From positions 1-64,000 of the forward strand of contig JAFWEX010000074.1 in NCBI GenBank assembly GCA_017512705.1: DNA of 64,000 nt. The letters are read 5' to 3'. Position 1 is the first letter of the stretch. Each line of letters starts with the position of its first letter. Origin of the DNA: Paenibacillus sp. Lineage in GTDB: Bacteria; Bacillota; Bacilli; Paenibacillales; Paenibacillaceae. This document shows positions 53,706-63,474 of the stretch, piece after piece. A program made the translations under genes and the position numbers. The notes beneath the pieces were generated by a model. The model was given only the letters and a program-made list of their open reading frames with translations, made no database searches and was not told the origin of the DNA.

Positions 53706-55862
53706 CTATTGCCAGTTTACCGTAACCGTTGCTGTTCCGCTCGCTGGTGCAGTGAAGGTGTGGTTGGAACCGCCTTCCCACGTAATCGTTGATCCGCTTT
53801 TCTTGAAAAACTTGAATTCCAGTGGTTTACCTGCCGGTACGCTTACATCATAGTACCAGGTCGGGTACGCATGAATGACCTGATTAAATGCAGGTCCAAT
53901 CGCATTGGTACCCGTGCTCCAGCTACCAAGCTCAGCCACATTACCCGTCAGATAAATGTTCTGTCCCAGTGTTGTAGAAGCGTTGTTGATAACAAAGCGA
54001 ACTGTAACCTGATCACCTGTCAGAATGGTAAAGTTGTTGTACGCATTGCTGTTCACACCATTTGCAGCCACTTTCACAGCATAATTGCCAGCGGCAACGG
54101 AAGGGATGGTTACTTTAATCTGTGTATCTTCCCATGAGGTGATGGCTGCACCGGTAACCGCTGTGGTACCGAAGTATACCGTGCCTTTCGTGGAACCGAA
54201 CCCGCGACCGTCAATCGTTACAACATTGCCTGGTTTCCCCATAACTGGACCCACATGACCGATGGTTGGTGTAGTTTCAGCTGCAGTATATTCCCACACC
54301 GCTGTTGCTCCCGCAGCGAGGGTGAACGCATTGACACTGCCGTTGCTGGACGTAATATTGTTACCGTTCAGTACGCCGCCCAGTACATCGGTATAAGAGC
54401 CAGTCGGCAGGGACGTGCTCAGCCCTGTGATGTTCACAGGTGTGGAAAGGTTGCGGTTCACTGCGACTACAGCTACACTTTTGCCGAATTTACGCTCGTA
54501 AACATATACATCATTGTTGATCCAGCGCTGCTCTGTCGACCCGTAAGCAATAGCTGGATTGGATTTGCGCAGAGGCGCCAGTTTGCTAATTACATTGAAT
54601 GCTGTGGTGGATTTGGAGAAGGAAGGCATTTTGGCCCGGTTATCCGGATCACCATTACCCGTCAGATATTGCTCTGTACCGTAATATATGGCAGGCACAC
54701 CACGTGAAGTTAGCGTAAAGGCCAAAGCCTGTTCCAAGCGGCGATTGTTGACTGCACTTGTTTTGAACCGATCCATGTCATGGTTGTCGATGAATGTGAC
54801 TTGATCGTTCACCTGGTTGTAATCGGTAGCTGTACTGCTGATCATGGAATCCAGGGCGTACATGTTGGATGAGTTATCACGGAACACATTACGCACCGCA
54901 GTGTTAAAACGGAAGTCGAGGAGACTCATACCGGACTTGTTTGCAAAGTCCGTGTTATCTGCATCAGATGCAGCTGATCCCAGGAACCATTCACCGAAGG
55001 TGAACACGGGCTTGTGTGTGTAGATGGAAGACATCCAGCTCTTTTGCCAGCCGAGAGGCATATGCTTCACTGCATCCACTCGAATACCGTCAACGCCCAT
55101 ATCGAGCCAGACCTTAATGGCGTCTTTGAAGTACTTGTCGATGGTTGCGTTGTTATGATTGAAATCTGCGAGGTCGTACAGGTTTTTGTAGATACCGTTC
55201 TCCAGGGAAGAGAAGTCGGAGCCGCCATTGTGATGGAAATAGCCGTTGGTATCATTAGTGTACCCACCGACTAGCGTGCCATTATCGTACAATTTGCCAT
55301 TCTCAGCAAAAGAGGTGTCCGTTTCCATGGCAGGGGAAGTGTGATTCGGTGCAAAATCAATGACAATCTTGATGCCTTTGGCATGAGCAGTCGTAATCAG
55401 ATTCTGAAAATCGGCCATCGTGCCGAAGTATGGATTGGTCTTTTTGAAGTCCCTAGCCCAGTAGCCATGATAGGCTGTATTGGTTACACCGCTATAGTTG
55501 ATCGTTGCAAAAATATTTTCGACAGGCTGAGAAATCCACAGAGCTGTGATACCCAGATCACTGAAATAATTATCATTGATTTTGTTGATTAACCCTTGCC
55601 AGTCTCCTCCGCAATACAGCTTCAGATTGCTGCACGAGGCATCATATGCGGCTCCGGTGGGGTTGTTGGAGGGATTGCCATCCAGAAAGCGGTCCGTAAA
55701 CACTTGGTAGATCACATCTGTACTGAAGCTCTGCTTGTTAGTAACAGCGGTATCCGGATCGGCGTATACAGCAGGAGCTGGTAAGAACGGCAGAGCGCTG
55801 CCGGCAAGCATACCGAGGGTCAGTGTGGTGCTGAGGATTGCGCGTTTGGCCATTTTGAACAT
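53706..55862 (-). CDS. cgt: Cyclomaltodextrin glucanotransferase (CGTase)
   Basis: A secreted 718-residue enzyme turning starch into cyclodextrins. The signal peptide ends near residue 34 (AVYADPDT). Domains follow in order: A/B (GH13 barrel), C, D (IPT/TIG-like, [27 protein letters not shown]) and E, a CBM20 starch-binding module ([30 protein letters not shown]). Catalytic residues are Asp 263 (RVDAVKH), Glu 291 (FTFGEWF) and Asp 362 (IDNHDM). Each is offset by 34 from Asp229, Glu257 and Asp328 of the Bacillus circulans enzyme. Upstream lies a cre identical to the importer's. It is transcribed convergently to the importer. Confidence 0.96.
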   Translation of the reverse strand: MFKMAKRAILSTTLTLGMLAGSALPFLPAPAVYADPDTAVTNKQSFSTDVIYQVFTDRFLDGNPSNNPTGAAYDASCSNLKLYCGGDWQGLINKINDNYFSDLGITALWISQPVENIFATINYSGVTNTAYHGYWARDFKKTNPYFGTMADFQNLITTAHAKGIKIVIDFAPNHTSPAMETDTSFAENGKLYDNGTLVGGYTNDTNGYFHHNGGSDFSSLENGIYKNLYDLADFNHNNATIDKYFKDAIKVWLDMGVDGIRVDAVKHMPLGWQKSWMSSIYTHKPVFTFGEWFLGSAASDADNTDFANKSGMSLLDFRFNTAVRNVFRDNSSNMYALDSMISSTATDYNQVNDQVTFIDNHDMDRFKTSAVNNRRLEQALAFTLTSRGVPAIYYGTEQYLTGNGDPDNRAKMPSFSKSTTAFNVISKLAPLRKSNPAIAYGSTEQRWINNDVYVYERKFGKSVAVVAVNRNLSTPVNITGLSTSLPTGSYTDVLGGVLNGNNITSSNGSVNAFTLAAGATAVWEYTAAETTPTIGHVGPVMGKPGNVVTIDGRGFGSTKGTVYFGTTAVTGAAITSWEDTQIKVTIPSVAAGNYAVKVAANGVNSNAYNNFTILTGDQVTVRFVINNASTTLGQNIYLTGNVAELGSWSTGTNAIGPAFNQVIHAYPTWYYDVSVPAGKPLEFKFFKKSGSTITWEGGSNHTFTAPASGTATVTVNWQ

Positions 55863-55920
55863 GGTAATCCACCCTTCACGAATGTAATGGTTTGATCATC
55901 AATCAACAGACTGACTTTAA

Positions 55921-55935
55921 ATTATAGCGCTTACA
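55921..55935. promoter_or_regulatory. cre site (CcpA) upstream of CGTase gene
   Basis: ATTATAGCGCTTACA, identical over 15 bases to the site at 49706-49720, 59 bases upstream of the CGTase ATG. Confidence 0.82.
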
Positions 55936-55992
55936 ATATATAGGGTTGTTTTAGAAAAACGTTCGAATCCCTCCTTCCAGGCATAAACGCTA

Positions 55993-56030
55993 ACAACCCC
56001 GGCATCTCCTTGGGGAGTTACCGGGGTTGT
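55993..56030. terminator. Hairpin between cyclodextrinase and CGTase genes
   Basis: ACAACCCCGG (55993-56002) with 56021-56030, a 10-bp GC-rich stem. T-run is weak on both strands. It may separate transcription of the two minus-strand genes. The rest of the 55863-56260 gap holds the cre and AT-rich spacer. Confidence 0.6.
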
Positions 56031-56260
56031 CCTAAACCGCTGGGGTTTAAAAGCATGGCCCTCGAGTTATGATCACATCGTTATCTTAAGAAAAAATCAG
56101 TTTTATGTCAATAACTTTCTCAAAAGCATTATTTTTCTAATTTTATATTTACAAAAAACAAAAAAAGCGATGCTCTCCCGCCACCAATTCCATGATAAGA
56201 AAAGGCGGAGGGAGAGGAGAACAATAAACAATCGGGAAGCTAGCATTTTTATGTTAAACA

Positions 56261-58033
56261 TCAGGCTTCTGCGGGCTGTTTAACTTCGAGCTGTAACAAG
56301 GAAAAGCCATAAGCCGCTAAGTCCAGCGTCAACTTGTTTTGTCTGGCCTCAACCGGTACAGAGGAGAACAGGTCACGCCATATATGTTGATCCCCCCATC
56401 CAAGTTCCAGCTTACAAGGCTCATCACTGGCGTTCATGACCAGCAGTATACGCTCACCTGTTTCTGAATCAATACGCTCCATTGCAAGACAAGGGTCTCC
56501 AGCTTGTGCATACACTATTTTCAGCTCTGCGCTACGCAGTGCCGGGTGTCTTTTGCGTAACTCAATGGTACGCGTGAAAAATGTGAGCAGTTCATGATTC
56601 TGTTTCGTTACATCCCATTCCATACATTTACGACAGCCAGGATCGTAACCGCCATCCAGTCCGACTTCATCCCCATAATAGACGCAAGGCGCACCTGGAT
56701 ACGAGAACAGCAATGTCACGGCCAGCTTCATCTTTCTTATGTCACCATCACATAAGGTGAGCAAACGCGGAGTGTCGTGACTTCCCAGCAGATTGAAGGC
56801 TGTCTCGGTTACCGTTTGTGAATAAGCTGCAAGCAGTTTACCAATCTCATTAGCGAATCCAAGTCCATCCAGCTTGCCATGTACAGTGTAGTCCAACACG
56901 GAATTGGTAAACGGGTAATTCATGACCGCATCAAACTGGTCACCTTGCAGCCACATCAAAGAGTCATGCCAGATTTCGCCGAGCAAATAGGCATCTGGTT
57001 TAATCGCTTTAACCGTTTGACGGAACTCTCGCCAGAACTGGTGATCCACTTCATTGGCTACATCCAGCCGCCAGCCATCAATATCCATGTCTTCAACCCA
57101 GTAACGGGCGACCTCCAGCAGATATGCTTTTACATCAGGGTGTTCCGTGTTTAGTTTGGGCATCAGCGGTTCAAAGGCAAAAGTCTCATACGTCGGGATG
57201 CCTTCTTCTACACGAGGCGGCCAATCTTTAATGTAGAACCAGTCTGCGTACGGAGAAGCTGAACCATTTTTCATCACATCCACAAAAGGGGGGAATTCCC
57301 TTCCCGAATGATTGAACACAGCATCCAGGACGACTCGTATCCCACGAGCATGGCACGCATCTACGAGTGCTCTCAATTGTTCGTTCGTGCCAAATTGAGG
57401 GTCGACTTTCAGGTAGTCAGCCGTATTGTATTTATGATTGGTCGTTGCCTCGAATAAAGGGCAGAAATAAATCGCTGTTATGCCTAGTTCACTAAGGTGA
57501 TCGAGGTGATCCATTACACCTTGAAGGTCTCCACCAAAGAAGTTTACCGGTGTCGGCTCACCGCCCCAAGGTTGTGCATTGGCTGGCGTGAGAGAGGGGT
57601 CACCATTCGCAAACCGCTCAGGAAAAATCTGATAAAAAACAGCATCCTTAACCCAGGCAGGAGGTTCGAAAATATCAGCGGGATTCATGAAAGGAAAATC
57701 GAACATTTCAAGCGGGTGATCTGGCAGTGTCTGTTCGAATCCACGCTCGGTCATCCAGACCGACTCTTCTCCCTTAATTAGTTGGAAACTGTACCGCAAT
57801 CTGCGATAGGGTGGAGATGCTTCAGCTTCCCAATAATCAAACATTTCATCACGAGCAAAAATTCGCATGGGAATATGCGTGATGGTCCGATCCCAGGCAT
57901 ATTTATCCCCTGTAATAGCGATTACGGCATCCAAATCCCCTCGTTTGGATCGTAAGCGGAGATGCATCGTTGTACGATTGTAAGCATAGGACCAGTTCAG
58001 TTTGGGGCGATGATAGATCGCTTCAAGAATCAT
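56261..58033 (-). CDS. Cytoplasmic cyclomaltodextrinase/neopullulanase (GH13_20 type)
   Basis: A 590-residue amylolytic enzyme opening and cutting cyclodextrins and maltodextrins. The N-terminal N-domain (about 1-120) is typical of this subfamily and mediates dimerisation. The GH13 barrel has DAVFYQIFPERFANGDP, HKYNTADYLKVDPQFG and VVLDAVFNHSG, with catalytic Asp 324 (WRLDVANEVD), Glu 353 (LLGEIW) and Asp 420 (GSHDTPR). No signal peptide is present, so it acts inside after import. It lies upstream of the CGTase gene on the same strand, separated by about 400 bases and a hairpin. Confidence 0.93.
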   Translation of the reverse strand: MILEAIYHRPKLNWSYAYNRTTMHLRLRSKRGDLDAVIAITGDKYAWDRTITHIPMRIFARDEMFDYWEAEASPPYRRLRYSFQLIKGEESVWMTERGFEQTLPDHPLEMFDFPFMNPADIFEPPAWVKDAVFYQIFPERFANGDPSLTPANAQPWGGEPTPVNFFGGDLQGVMDHLDHLSELGITAIYFCPLFEATTNHKYNTADYLKVDPQFGTNEQLRALVDACHARGIRVVLDAVFNHSGREFPPFVDVMKNGSASPYADWFYIKDWPPRVEEGIPTYETFAFEPLMPKLNTEHPDVKAYLLEVARYWVEDMDIDGWRLDVANEVDHQFWREFRQTVKAIKPDAYLLGEIWHDSLMWLQGDQFDAVMNYPFTNSVLDYTVHGKLDGLGFANEIGKLLAAYSQTVTETAFNLLGSHDTPRLLTLCDGDIRKMKLAVTLLFSYPGAPCVYYGDEVGLDGGYDPGCRKCMEWDVTKQNHELLTFFTRTIELRKRHPALRSAELKIVYAQAGDPCLAMERIDSETGERILLVMNASDEPCKLELGWGDQHIWRDLFSSVPVEARQNKLTLDLAAYGFSLLQLEVKQPAEA

Positions 58034-58098
58034 GGAATCACTCCTTGGCTTGATGAATGATGTGAGATAAGGCTAGCAATTGCTCCAGAAAACGCAAA

Positions 58099-58136
58099 AA
58101 AGGTACAACCTCTCAAGTTCACGAGGTTGTACCTTT
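58099..58136 (-). terminator. Terminator of the secreted paralogue B gene
   Basis: A 14-bp perfect stem AAAGGTACAACCTC (58099-58112) with 58123-58136, followed on the minus strand by TTTTTTGCG. Confidence 0.92.
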
Positions 58137-58226
58137 CGGCAGCATAGCCTTTTGATTATAGGGCTATTATACGAATATTTTTTACAAAAGAAAACACTTT
58201 TTTTCCTTAATTATCAAATTTGTTGA

Positions 58227-58805
58227 TTACATCTCGAATCCCAAGGATTCTCCGTATGCTTTGATTTCTTTGTGATACTGCTCAATACTCTTGCGACCTG
58301 CAGCAATTTTGTCATTGCCCTGCTTGAAGACGGTCCGGTTGATTGTCGTTTTGGACACGGACTTTTTAAACAATTGATATGCTTCCAGCTGTGCATAGCT
58401 GCCTTTAATCAATTTGTTATGGATTTTTTTCAGTTCTGCATTTTCAGGTTTGATCTGTTTCAACTTGGAAACATACTTGGTGTAGTTCGGGATGACCGTA
58501 TTGTTCAGTTTCAAAAAGAAAGATTTACGGTTCGAAGATGTAATGTATGTATCTCCGGCTACAGCATCCAGGGCTTTCTTTTCATAACTAGCCGTTGCTT
58601 CCAGAGCTTCTAAATAATCCAGGAATTCTTGATCTTCCGCGGTAAGCTGTTGTTCTTCTGCATAGTCGTAATCTACTATGCTTTCTTCACTGGATGTTGC
58701 AGTTGTTGTGTCATCAGCTGCTGAAGCATAAGCCCCTGCTGGAATCAATGTACCCCCAAGCAAAACGATACTCATCAAAATGGAGAGAATCCAATTTTTT
58801 TTCAT
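58227..58805 (-). CDS. Secreted protein of unknown function, paralogue B
   Basis: A 192-residue exported protein. Signal peptide SILMSIVLLGGTLIPAGAYASA, acidic Thr/Ser linker, then a helical domain with ITSSNRKSFFLKLNNTVIPNYTKYVSKLKQIKPEN, KGSYAQLEAY and VSKTTINRTVFKQGNDKIAA. This core is clearly homologous to paralogue A at 47467-48081. AAGGTGAC lies just before the ATG at 58805, so the upstream open frame was cut. The gene ends with its own terminator. Confidence 0.78.
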   Translation of the reverse strand: MKKNWILSILMSIVLLGGTLIPAGAYASAADDTTTATSSEESIVDYDYAEEQQLTAEDQEFLDYLEALEATASYEKKALDAVAGDTYITSSNRKSFFLKLNNTVIPNYTKYVSKLKQIKPENAELKKIHNKLIKGSYAQLEAYQLFKKSVSKTTINRTVFKQGNDKIAAGRKSIEQYHKEIKAYGESLGFEM

Positions 58806-58982
58806 GTCACCTTGTCCCCTGTCTATATATGTGATTTTTATTATAAGGGATAATCTAACATAGGAGGCAGTCGAAATACAGGTATAATTTAGCAATAGTT
58901 GTTTTAAGTAAGTCAAAGTAACAATTACATACATCTCCCAAATAAATGCTTGTCTAAATTAACGAACTCTATTACAATACAA

Positions 58983-59006
58983 TTGATAATGAGATTCAAT
59001 ATCAAT
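58983..59006. promoter_or_regulatory. Fur box of the siderophore transporter operon
   Basis: TTGATAATGAGATTCAATAT... matches the Fur 7-1-7 pattern in the TGATAATgAgaTtCA stretch (58984-58998), 30 bases before the binding-protein start. Iron-responsive repression is inferred. Confidence 0.72.
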
Positions 59007-59030
59007 TAGACGAGAAGGGGAGACAGTTTC

Positions 59031-60050
59031 ATGTTTCGATTCAGCAAAAAGTTATATATTTATGCAGCGTTAATTCTTATGATATCGCTGCTGGCGGGTT
59101 GTACTTCAGGGGGAAGTGCGGGTAACAACAGTATATCAAGCTCTGGAACAAGCGGAAGTAGCACAGAAGGTAGTGCTGAGGGAGATACATCTACCCAAGC
59201 GGCAGATGAGACCCGAGTTATCAAACATGCCATGGGCGAAACGAAAGTCACGGGAACGCCGCAACGAATTGTCACGTTGTTCCAAGGTGCGAATGACGTT
59301 GTCGTGGCACTTGACGTTAAACCAGCAGGTGTCGTTGAATCATGGGTTCAACAGCCTGTATATGAATATCTGCGTAAAGATCTGGACGGTGTGCCACAAG
59401 TGGGACAAGAATCTCAGCCGAACATGGAAGAGATCAACAAGTTGAAGCCTGATCTCATTATCGCAACTAAAATCAGACACGAAGAGATCTACGACCAGTT
59501 GTCTCAGATTGCACCAACAGTAGTGACCGAAACGCTGTTTGACTGGAAAGAAACGCTCCAGATTGCTGGAGAAGCGATGAATAAAACAGAGGAGTCAAGC
59601 AAACTACTCGCTGATTGGGAGGCACGTGTAGCGGATTTCAAAGAGAAGATGGGAGACCGTCTGCCAATGGAAGCAACGATTACGAACTTCAGAGCAGATC
59701 AGGTTCGTATTTTCTATATGGGGTATGCAGGTAAAATTCTGAAGGAACTTGGTTTCACAAGACCCGCAGGACATGATGCAGATACATGGGGAATTGAACT
59801 GACATCCAAAGAGGCTATCCCGGATATGAATGCAGACATGATCTTTAACTTCAATTCAGGTACGGATGCAGCTGCGATTGAGAAAAATTATAAGGATTGG
59901 ACAAGCAGTCCTTTGTGGAAAAACCTCGATGCAGTGAAAAACAATCAGTTGTACCAGGTTGATGAGGTAGCCTGGAACATGGCGGGCGGATACATATCAG
60001 CCAACATGATGCTGGATGATCTATACAAGCAGTTCAACCTGACTAAATAA
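59031..60050 (+). CDS. Siderophore ABC transporter substrate-binding lipoprotein
   Basis: A 339-residue lipoprotein (lipobox LLAGC near residue 24) of the FeuA/FhuD/BtuF fold. After a Gly/Ser-rich linker: TRVIKHAMGETKVTGTPQRIVTLFQGANDVVVALDVKPAGVVE. Then follow VGQESQPNMEEINKLKPDLIIATKI and QLSQIAPTVVTETLFDWKETL, the two-lobe type-3 fold binding Fe-siderophore complexes. The preceding Fur box and following permeases support iron uptake. Siderophore type cannot be told from sequence. Confidence 0.9.
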   Translation: MFRFSKKLYIYAALILMISLLAGCTSGGSAGNNSISSSGTSGSSTEGSAEGDTSTQAADETRVIKHAMGETKVTGTPQRIVTLFQGANDVVVALDVKPAGVVESWVQQPVYEYLRKDLDGVPQVGQESQPNMEEINKLKPDLIIATKIRHEEIYDQLSQIAPTVVTETLFDWKETLQIAGEAMNKTEESSKLLADWEARVADFKEKMGDRLPMEATITNFRADQVRIFYMGYAGKILKELGFTRPAGHDADTWGIELTSKEAIPDMNADMIFNFNSGTDAAAIEKNYKDWTSSPLWKNLDAVKNNQLYQVDEVAWNMAGGYISANMMLDDLYKQFNLTK

Positions 60051-60054
60051 TAGG

Positions 60055-60116
60055 AACAGGATCTGCCATGCACCAGAACTTTCGTGAGCGAAGTGTAGGG
60101 GCAGGCAGATCCTGTT
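60055..60116 (+). terminator. Hairpin between binding protein and permease genes
   Basis: A 13-bp perfect stem AACAGGATCTGCC (60055-60067) with 60104-60116, around a 36-base loop. It lies within the operon. Partial termination or mRNA end stabilisation, raising binding-protein levels over permease, is inferred. Confidence 0.65.
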
Positions 60117-60143
60117 TCACTTTACAGATGAAAGAGTGAGAGT

Positions 60144-61157
60144 ATGTTTCCCCTTTTTACCAAGGCGAGTGCGAAAATATATGGGTTGATCGGATTGTTA
60201 TTTCTAATGTTGCTTGCAGCGACCGCAAGCATGATTCTGGGACGCACACCTATTACGTTTCACATGTTATGGGATGCGTATCAGTCCTATGATGGGACGT
60301 CGGTAGAACATGTAGTGCTTCTGACAGAACGATTGCCACGCACGATAATTGCGGCTGTTGTAGGTGCAAGTCTTGCTGCCGCAGGTGGGCTGATGCAAGC
60401 GTTGACACGTAATCCACTGGCATCACCGAGTGTGTTCGGAATCAACTCAGGTGCCATATTCTGTATTGTTATTGCTGTTGTGGTGCTGTCCGTGTCTTCC
60501 TTGACCACGATGATGTGGTTTGGATTTGCGGGGGCGGCGATCTCCGCAGCTATTGTATACATGCTTGGTTCTCTGGGCCGTGATGGACTGACGCCGATTA
60601 AAATTGTGCTTGCCGGTACTGCGATCTCTGCCTTGTTTGCTTCCTTTACTCAGGCAATTCTTGTGCTCGATGGCACCGGACTGCAGGATGTATTATTCTG
60701 GCTTGCCGGTTCGGTCAGTGGGCGAACGCTAGAGATGTTGTACCCGGTATTACCTTATATGGCGTTGGCAGCACTGATATCGCTATTCATGGGACGAGCC
60801 ATTAACCTGTTACTAACAGGAGATGATATTGCAAAGGGTATGGGACAGAATGTGCTCCTGGTCAAAGTGTTGATGGGGGTCGTTACCGTGTTACTGGCGG
60901 GTGGTTCCGGTGCAGTAGCCGGTTCGATCGGTTTGGTAGGTCTTGTTGTACCGCATATCATGCGTGCTTTGGTAGGCAATGATTATCGCTGGCTCATTCC
61001 TTATTGCTTCGTGGGTGGGGCGATTCTGTTGATGTCAGCCGATGTCGTAGCAAGACTCGTAATTATGCCTCAGGAAGTTCCGCTTGGCATCATGACGGCA
61101 TTAATCGGTGGTCCTTTCTTCGTATATATCGCCCGCAAGGGGGTGACGAAGATATGA
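60144..61157 (+). CDS. Siderophore ABC transporter permease 1 (FecCD family)
   Basis: A 337-residue permease with about ten helices. FecCD marks: RLPRTIIAAVVGASLAAAGGLMQALTRNPLASPSVFGINSGA (residues about 53-94), GxxxSG-like KIVLAGTAISALFAS, FWLAGSVSGR, and AGSIGLVGLVVPHIMRALVGNDYRWLIP. The C-terminus reads EVPLGIMTALIGGPFFVYI, typical of the family. It overlaps the next permease by 4 bases. Confidence 0.92.
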   Translation: MFPLFTKASAKIYGLIGLLFLMLLAATASMILGRTPITFHMLWDAYQSYDGTSVEHVVLLTERLPRTIIAAVVGASLAAAGGLMQALTRNPLASPSVFGINSGAIFCIVIAVVVLSVSSLTTMMWFGFAGAAISAAIVYMLGSLGRDGLTPIKIVLAGTAISALFASFTQAILVLDGTGLQDVLFWLAGSVSGRTLEMLYPVLPYMALAALISLFMGRAINLLLTGDDIAKGMGQNVLLVKVLMGVVTVLLAGGSGAVAGSIGLVGLVVPHIMRALVGNDYRWLIPYCFVGGAILLMSADVVARLVIMPQEVPLGIMTALIGGPFFVYIARKGVTKI

Positions 61158-62197
61158 GAAAAATGGTGACATATCGGAATAAGAAAGACACGGTCTCCAT
61201 GCAAGTGGAGCGCAAGTCTATGCTGGTCATTGCTGGATGTATATTTTTGTTTCTGGTAGCTGGAGTGGTAGGAACAAGTTTAGGCAGTGACTTTATATCT
61301 CCATTGGACGTTGTAAAAACAATCTTCGGACTGAACGCAGGAGAGCATGATTTCGTTGTGTTAACACTGCGGCTGCCGCGTGTGCTGCTGTCTCTGTTAG
61401 TAGGTGCAGCACTGGGGATGTCCGGTGCGTTGCTACAAGGCATTATCCGTAATCCACTTGCGTCGCCTGACGTCATCGGCATAACTGGTGGTGCGGCGGT
61501 AGCAGCAGTAGGATGTGTAACGCTATTGGGCGGGGCTGTAAACATAAAGCTGTTGCCACTCTTTGCGATCATCGGTGCATTAATTACCGCATTGATCATC
61601 TATATTCTTGCTTGGAAAAAAGGAGTTAGTCCGATCCGCCTCGTTCTTATAGGTATAGGCGTATCGGCTATAACGGGGGCTGGAACGACCTTTATGTTGA
61701 TCCTAAGTCCATTCTACACGGCAAGTCAGGCTTATATCTGGCTGACAGGTAGCATCTATGGAGCCACATGGACAGATGTTCGTACGATATTGCCTGTAGT
61801 TGTTCTCATTGTTCCTCTCGCGATATGGTTTGCCCGGAGCCTGAATGCACAGGAGTTTGGAGATGACCTTGCCACAGGACTTGGCGTTACAGTGCAGTGG
61901 CATCGATCAGCTCTGTTGTTATGCAGTGTCCTGCTCGCTGGAGTTGCGGTGTCTGTCGCTGGGACGATCGGTTTCGTCGGTCTGATTGCTCCGCATATTG
62001 CAAGAAAGCTGGTCGGACGCATGTTCGGCAGCTTGCTGGTAGTATCGGGATTCGTGGGTGCTCTGCTGGTATGTGCGGCGGATCTCATTGCTAGAACGGC
62101 ATTTCTTCCGCTGGATATTCCTGCTGGTGTATTTACCGCAGGCATCGGTGCGCCATTTTTCCTGTACTTACTATTTAAGAATCGAAACCACTATTAA
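61154..62197 (+). CDS. Siderophore ABC transporter permease 2 (FecCD family)
   Basis: A 347-residue FecCD permease. [46 protein letters not shown], then [30 protein letters not shown] and [21 protein letters not shown]. The start overlaps the previous stop (ATGA); earlier in-frame codons inside permease 1 lack a ribosome binding site. Two distinct FecCD subunits form a heterodimer. Confidence 0.92.
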   Translation: MRKMVTYRNKKDTVSMQVERKSMLVIAGCIFLFLVAGVVGTSLGSDFISPLDVVKTIFGLNAGEHDFVVLTLRLPRVLLSLLVGAALGMSGALLQGIIRNPLASPDVIGITGGAAVAAVGCVTLLGGAVNIKLLPLFAIIGALITALIIYILAWKKGVSPIRLVLIGIGVSAITGAGTTFMLILSPFYTASQAYIWLTGSIYGATWTDVRTILPVVVLIVPLAIWFARSLNAQEFGDDLATGLGVTVQWHRSALLLCSVLLAGVAVSVAGTIGFVGLIAPHIARKLVGRMFGSLLVVSGFVGALLVCAADLIARTAFLPLDIPAGVFTAGIGAPFFLYLLFKNRNHY

Positions 62198-62210
62198 GGA
62201 GGGGGAAGCC

Positions 62211-63035
62211 ATGAGTATTTTGCAAGCCAAGGAGCTTACCATTGCCTATGGGGCAGATCCGATTATAGAAAATTTGAACCTGACCATCCCCAAGGGAGAG
62301 ATAACGGTCCTGATCGGCAGTAATGGCTGCGGCAAATCGACATTGCTGCGTACCATGGCAAGGCTGTTGAAATCCAGCTCAGGCACGGTATTACTGGATG
62401 GTGAAGAGATTGCGAAGCTCCCTACCAAAGAAATCTCAAGACGCATGTCTATTTTGCCTCAAGGCCCATCGGCGCCAGAGGGTTTAACCGTACATCAACT
62501 GGTACGTCAAGGCCGTTATCCCCACCAGACTTGGCTTAAGCAGTGGTCCCGTGAGGATGAACGTATGGTTGAGCTGGCGCTGGAGTCCACACATCTGACA
62601 GCACTAGCGGATCGGCCTGTCGATGCGCTGTCCGGTGGTCAGCGTCAACGCGCATGGATCGCCATGACGCTGGCCCAGGGTACGGAAACCTTGTTGCTGG
62701 ACGAGCCTACGACGTATCTCGATATGACGCATCAGATCGATATTCTGGATCTGTTGTTTGAATTAAATGAAAGGGAAGGGCGTACCATCGTGATGGTGCT
62801 TCACGACCTGAATCTGGCTTGTCGTTACGCCCATCATATTGTAGCGGTGCACAACAAGTCGATCTATGCGGAAGGCAAACCGGAAGATATTATCACTCGT
62901 GATCTCGTGCGCAACGTTTTTCAGATGGAGTGTGATATTGCTGTAGATCCGTTATTCGGCACGCCCACCTGTATTCCGCATGGAAGAGGCAGGAAGCTGA
63001 ATGAAGTGCAGCACCGTTATACTCAGCTAGCTTGA
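62211..63035 (+). CDS. Siderophore ABC transporter ATP-binding protein
   Basis: A 274-residue ATPase of the FepC/FecE type. Walker [10 protein letters not shown] (about 37-45), Q-loop [10 protein letters not shown], signature [17 protein letters not shown], Walker [13 protein letters not shown] and switch His [16 protein letters not shown] lies just before the ATG at 62211. The longer open frame is part of permease 2. It completes the iron operon. Confidence 0.94.
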   Translation: MSILQAKELTIAYGADPIIENLNLTIPKGEITVLIGSNGCGKSTLLRTMARLLKSSSGTVLLDGEEIAKLPTKEISRRMSILPQGPSAPEGLTVHQLVRQGRYPHQTWLKQWSREDERMVELALESTHLTALADRPVDALSGGQRQRAWIAMTLAQGTETLLLDEPTTYLDMTHQIDILDLLFELNEREGRTIVMVLHDLNLACRYAHHIVAVHNKSIYAEGKPEDIITRDLVRNVFQMECDIAVDPLFGTPTCIPHGRGRKLNEVQHRYTQLA

Positions 63036-63385
63036 TGATCAGGCGTCTCACACTCCTGTTCGCCAAGCATAAGCATATCCATACATACTGAATGGCACGT
63101 GGTACGGGGCATGGTTTCCGGGTTCTTTCGGCCAAACGGTATGCTGATATGGTCATTGGCTCAGGTCCAATCGGCCATGTTTCTTTACGTTTATTCATTT
63201 CTTGATTCCCCCATGGTTATATCATTCCATCATCATGAGGATAACGAAATAGGCAAGCAGCGATTCGTGAACGCAATGGCTTGCCTGATTTGTTATGCCT
63301 TTTCTATTCTTTTATTCTTCTATCCCCAGTTTCAATGCAAATCCTCTTCAGAAAATAAAACTATTTTTTCCTTAAAAGTTTTATA

Positions 63386-63415
63386 TTGACAACGTATCGA
63401 GGCTTGCCATAAAAT
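63386..63415 (+). promoter_or_regulatory. Sigma-A promoter of the ATP-grasp gene
   Basis: Perfect -35 TTGACA (63386-63391) and -10 TAAAAT (63410-63415) with an 18-base spacer, just upstream of the Fur box. Confidence 0.7.
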
Positions 63416-63431
63416 AGATTTTACATGATAC

Positions 63432-63446
63432 TGATAATCATTATCA
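63432..63446. promoter_or_regulatory. Canonical Fur box
   Basis: TGATAATCATTATCA, a perfect 7-1-7 Fur palindrome, located just downstream of the -10 and 29 bases before the ATG. Confidence 0.94.
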
Positions 63447-63474
63447 ATAAAATCAACCGATAGGAAGGTCGGAT

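Larger units (their letters stand above)
63036..63474 (+). other. Gap before ATP-grasp gene
   Basis: A 439-base gap without convincing genes. Its last 90 bases hold the promoter and Fur box described separately. The first part has no recognisable terminator for the transporter. Confidence 0.5.

Noticed and set aside
63099..63389. A 96-codon plus-strand frame between the iron transporter and the ATP-grasp gene
   Set aside because: No start signal, odd composition and overlap with the promoter of the next gene.
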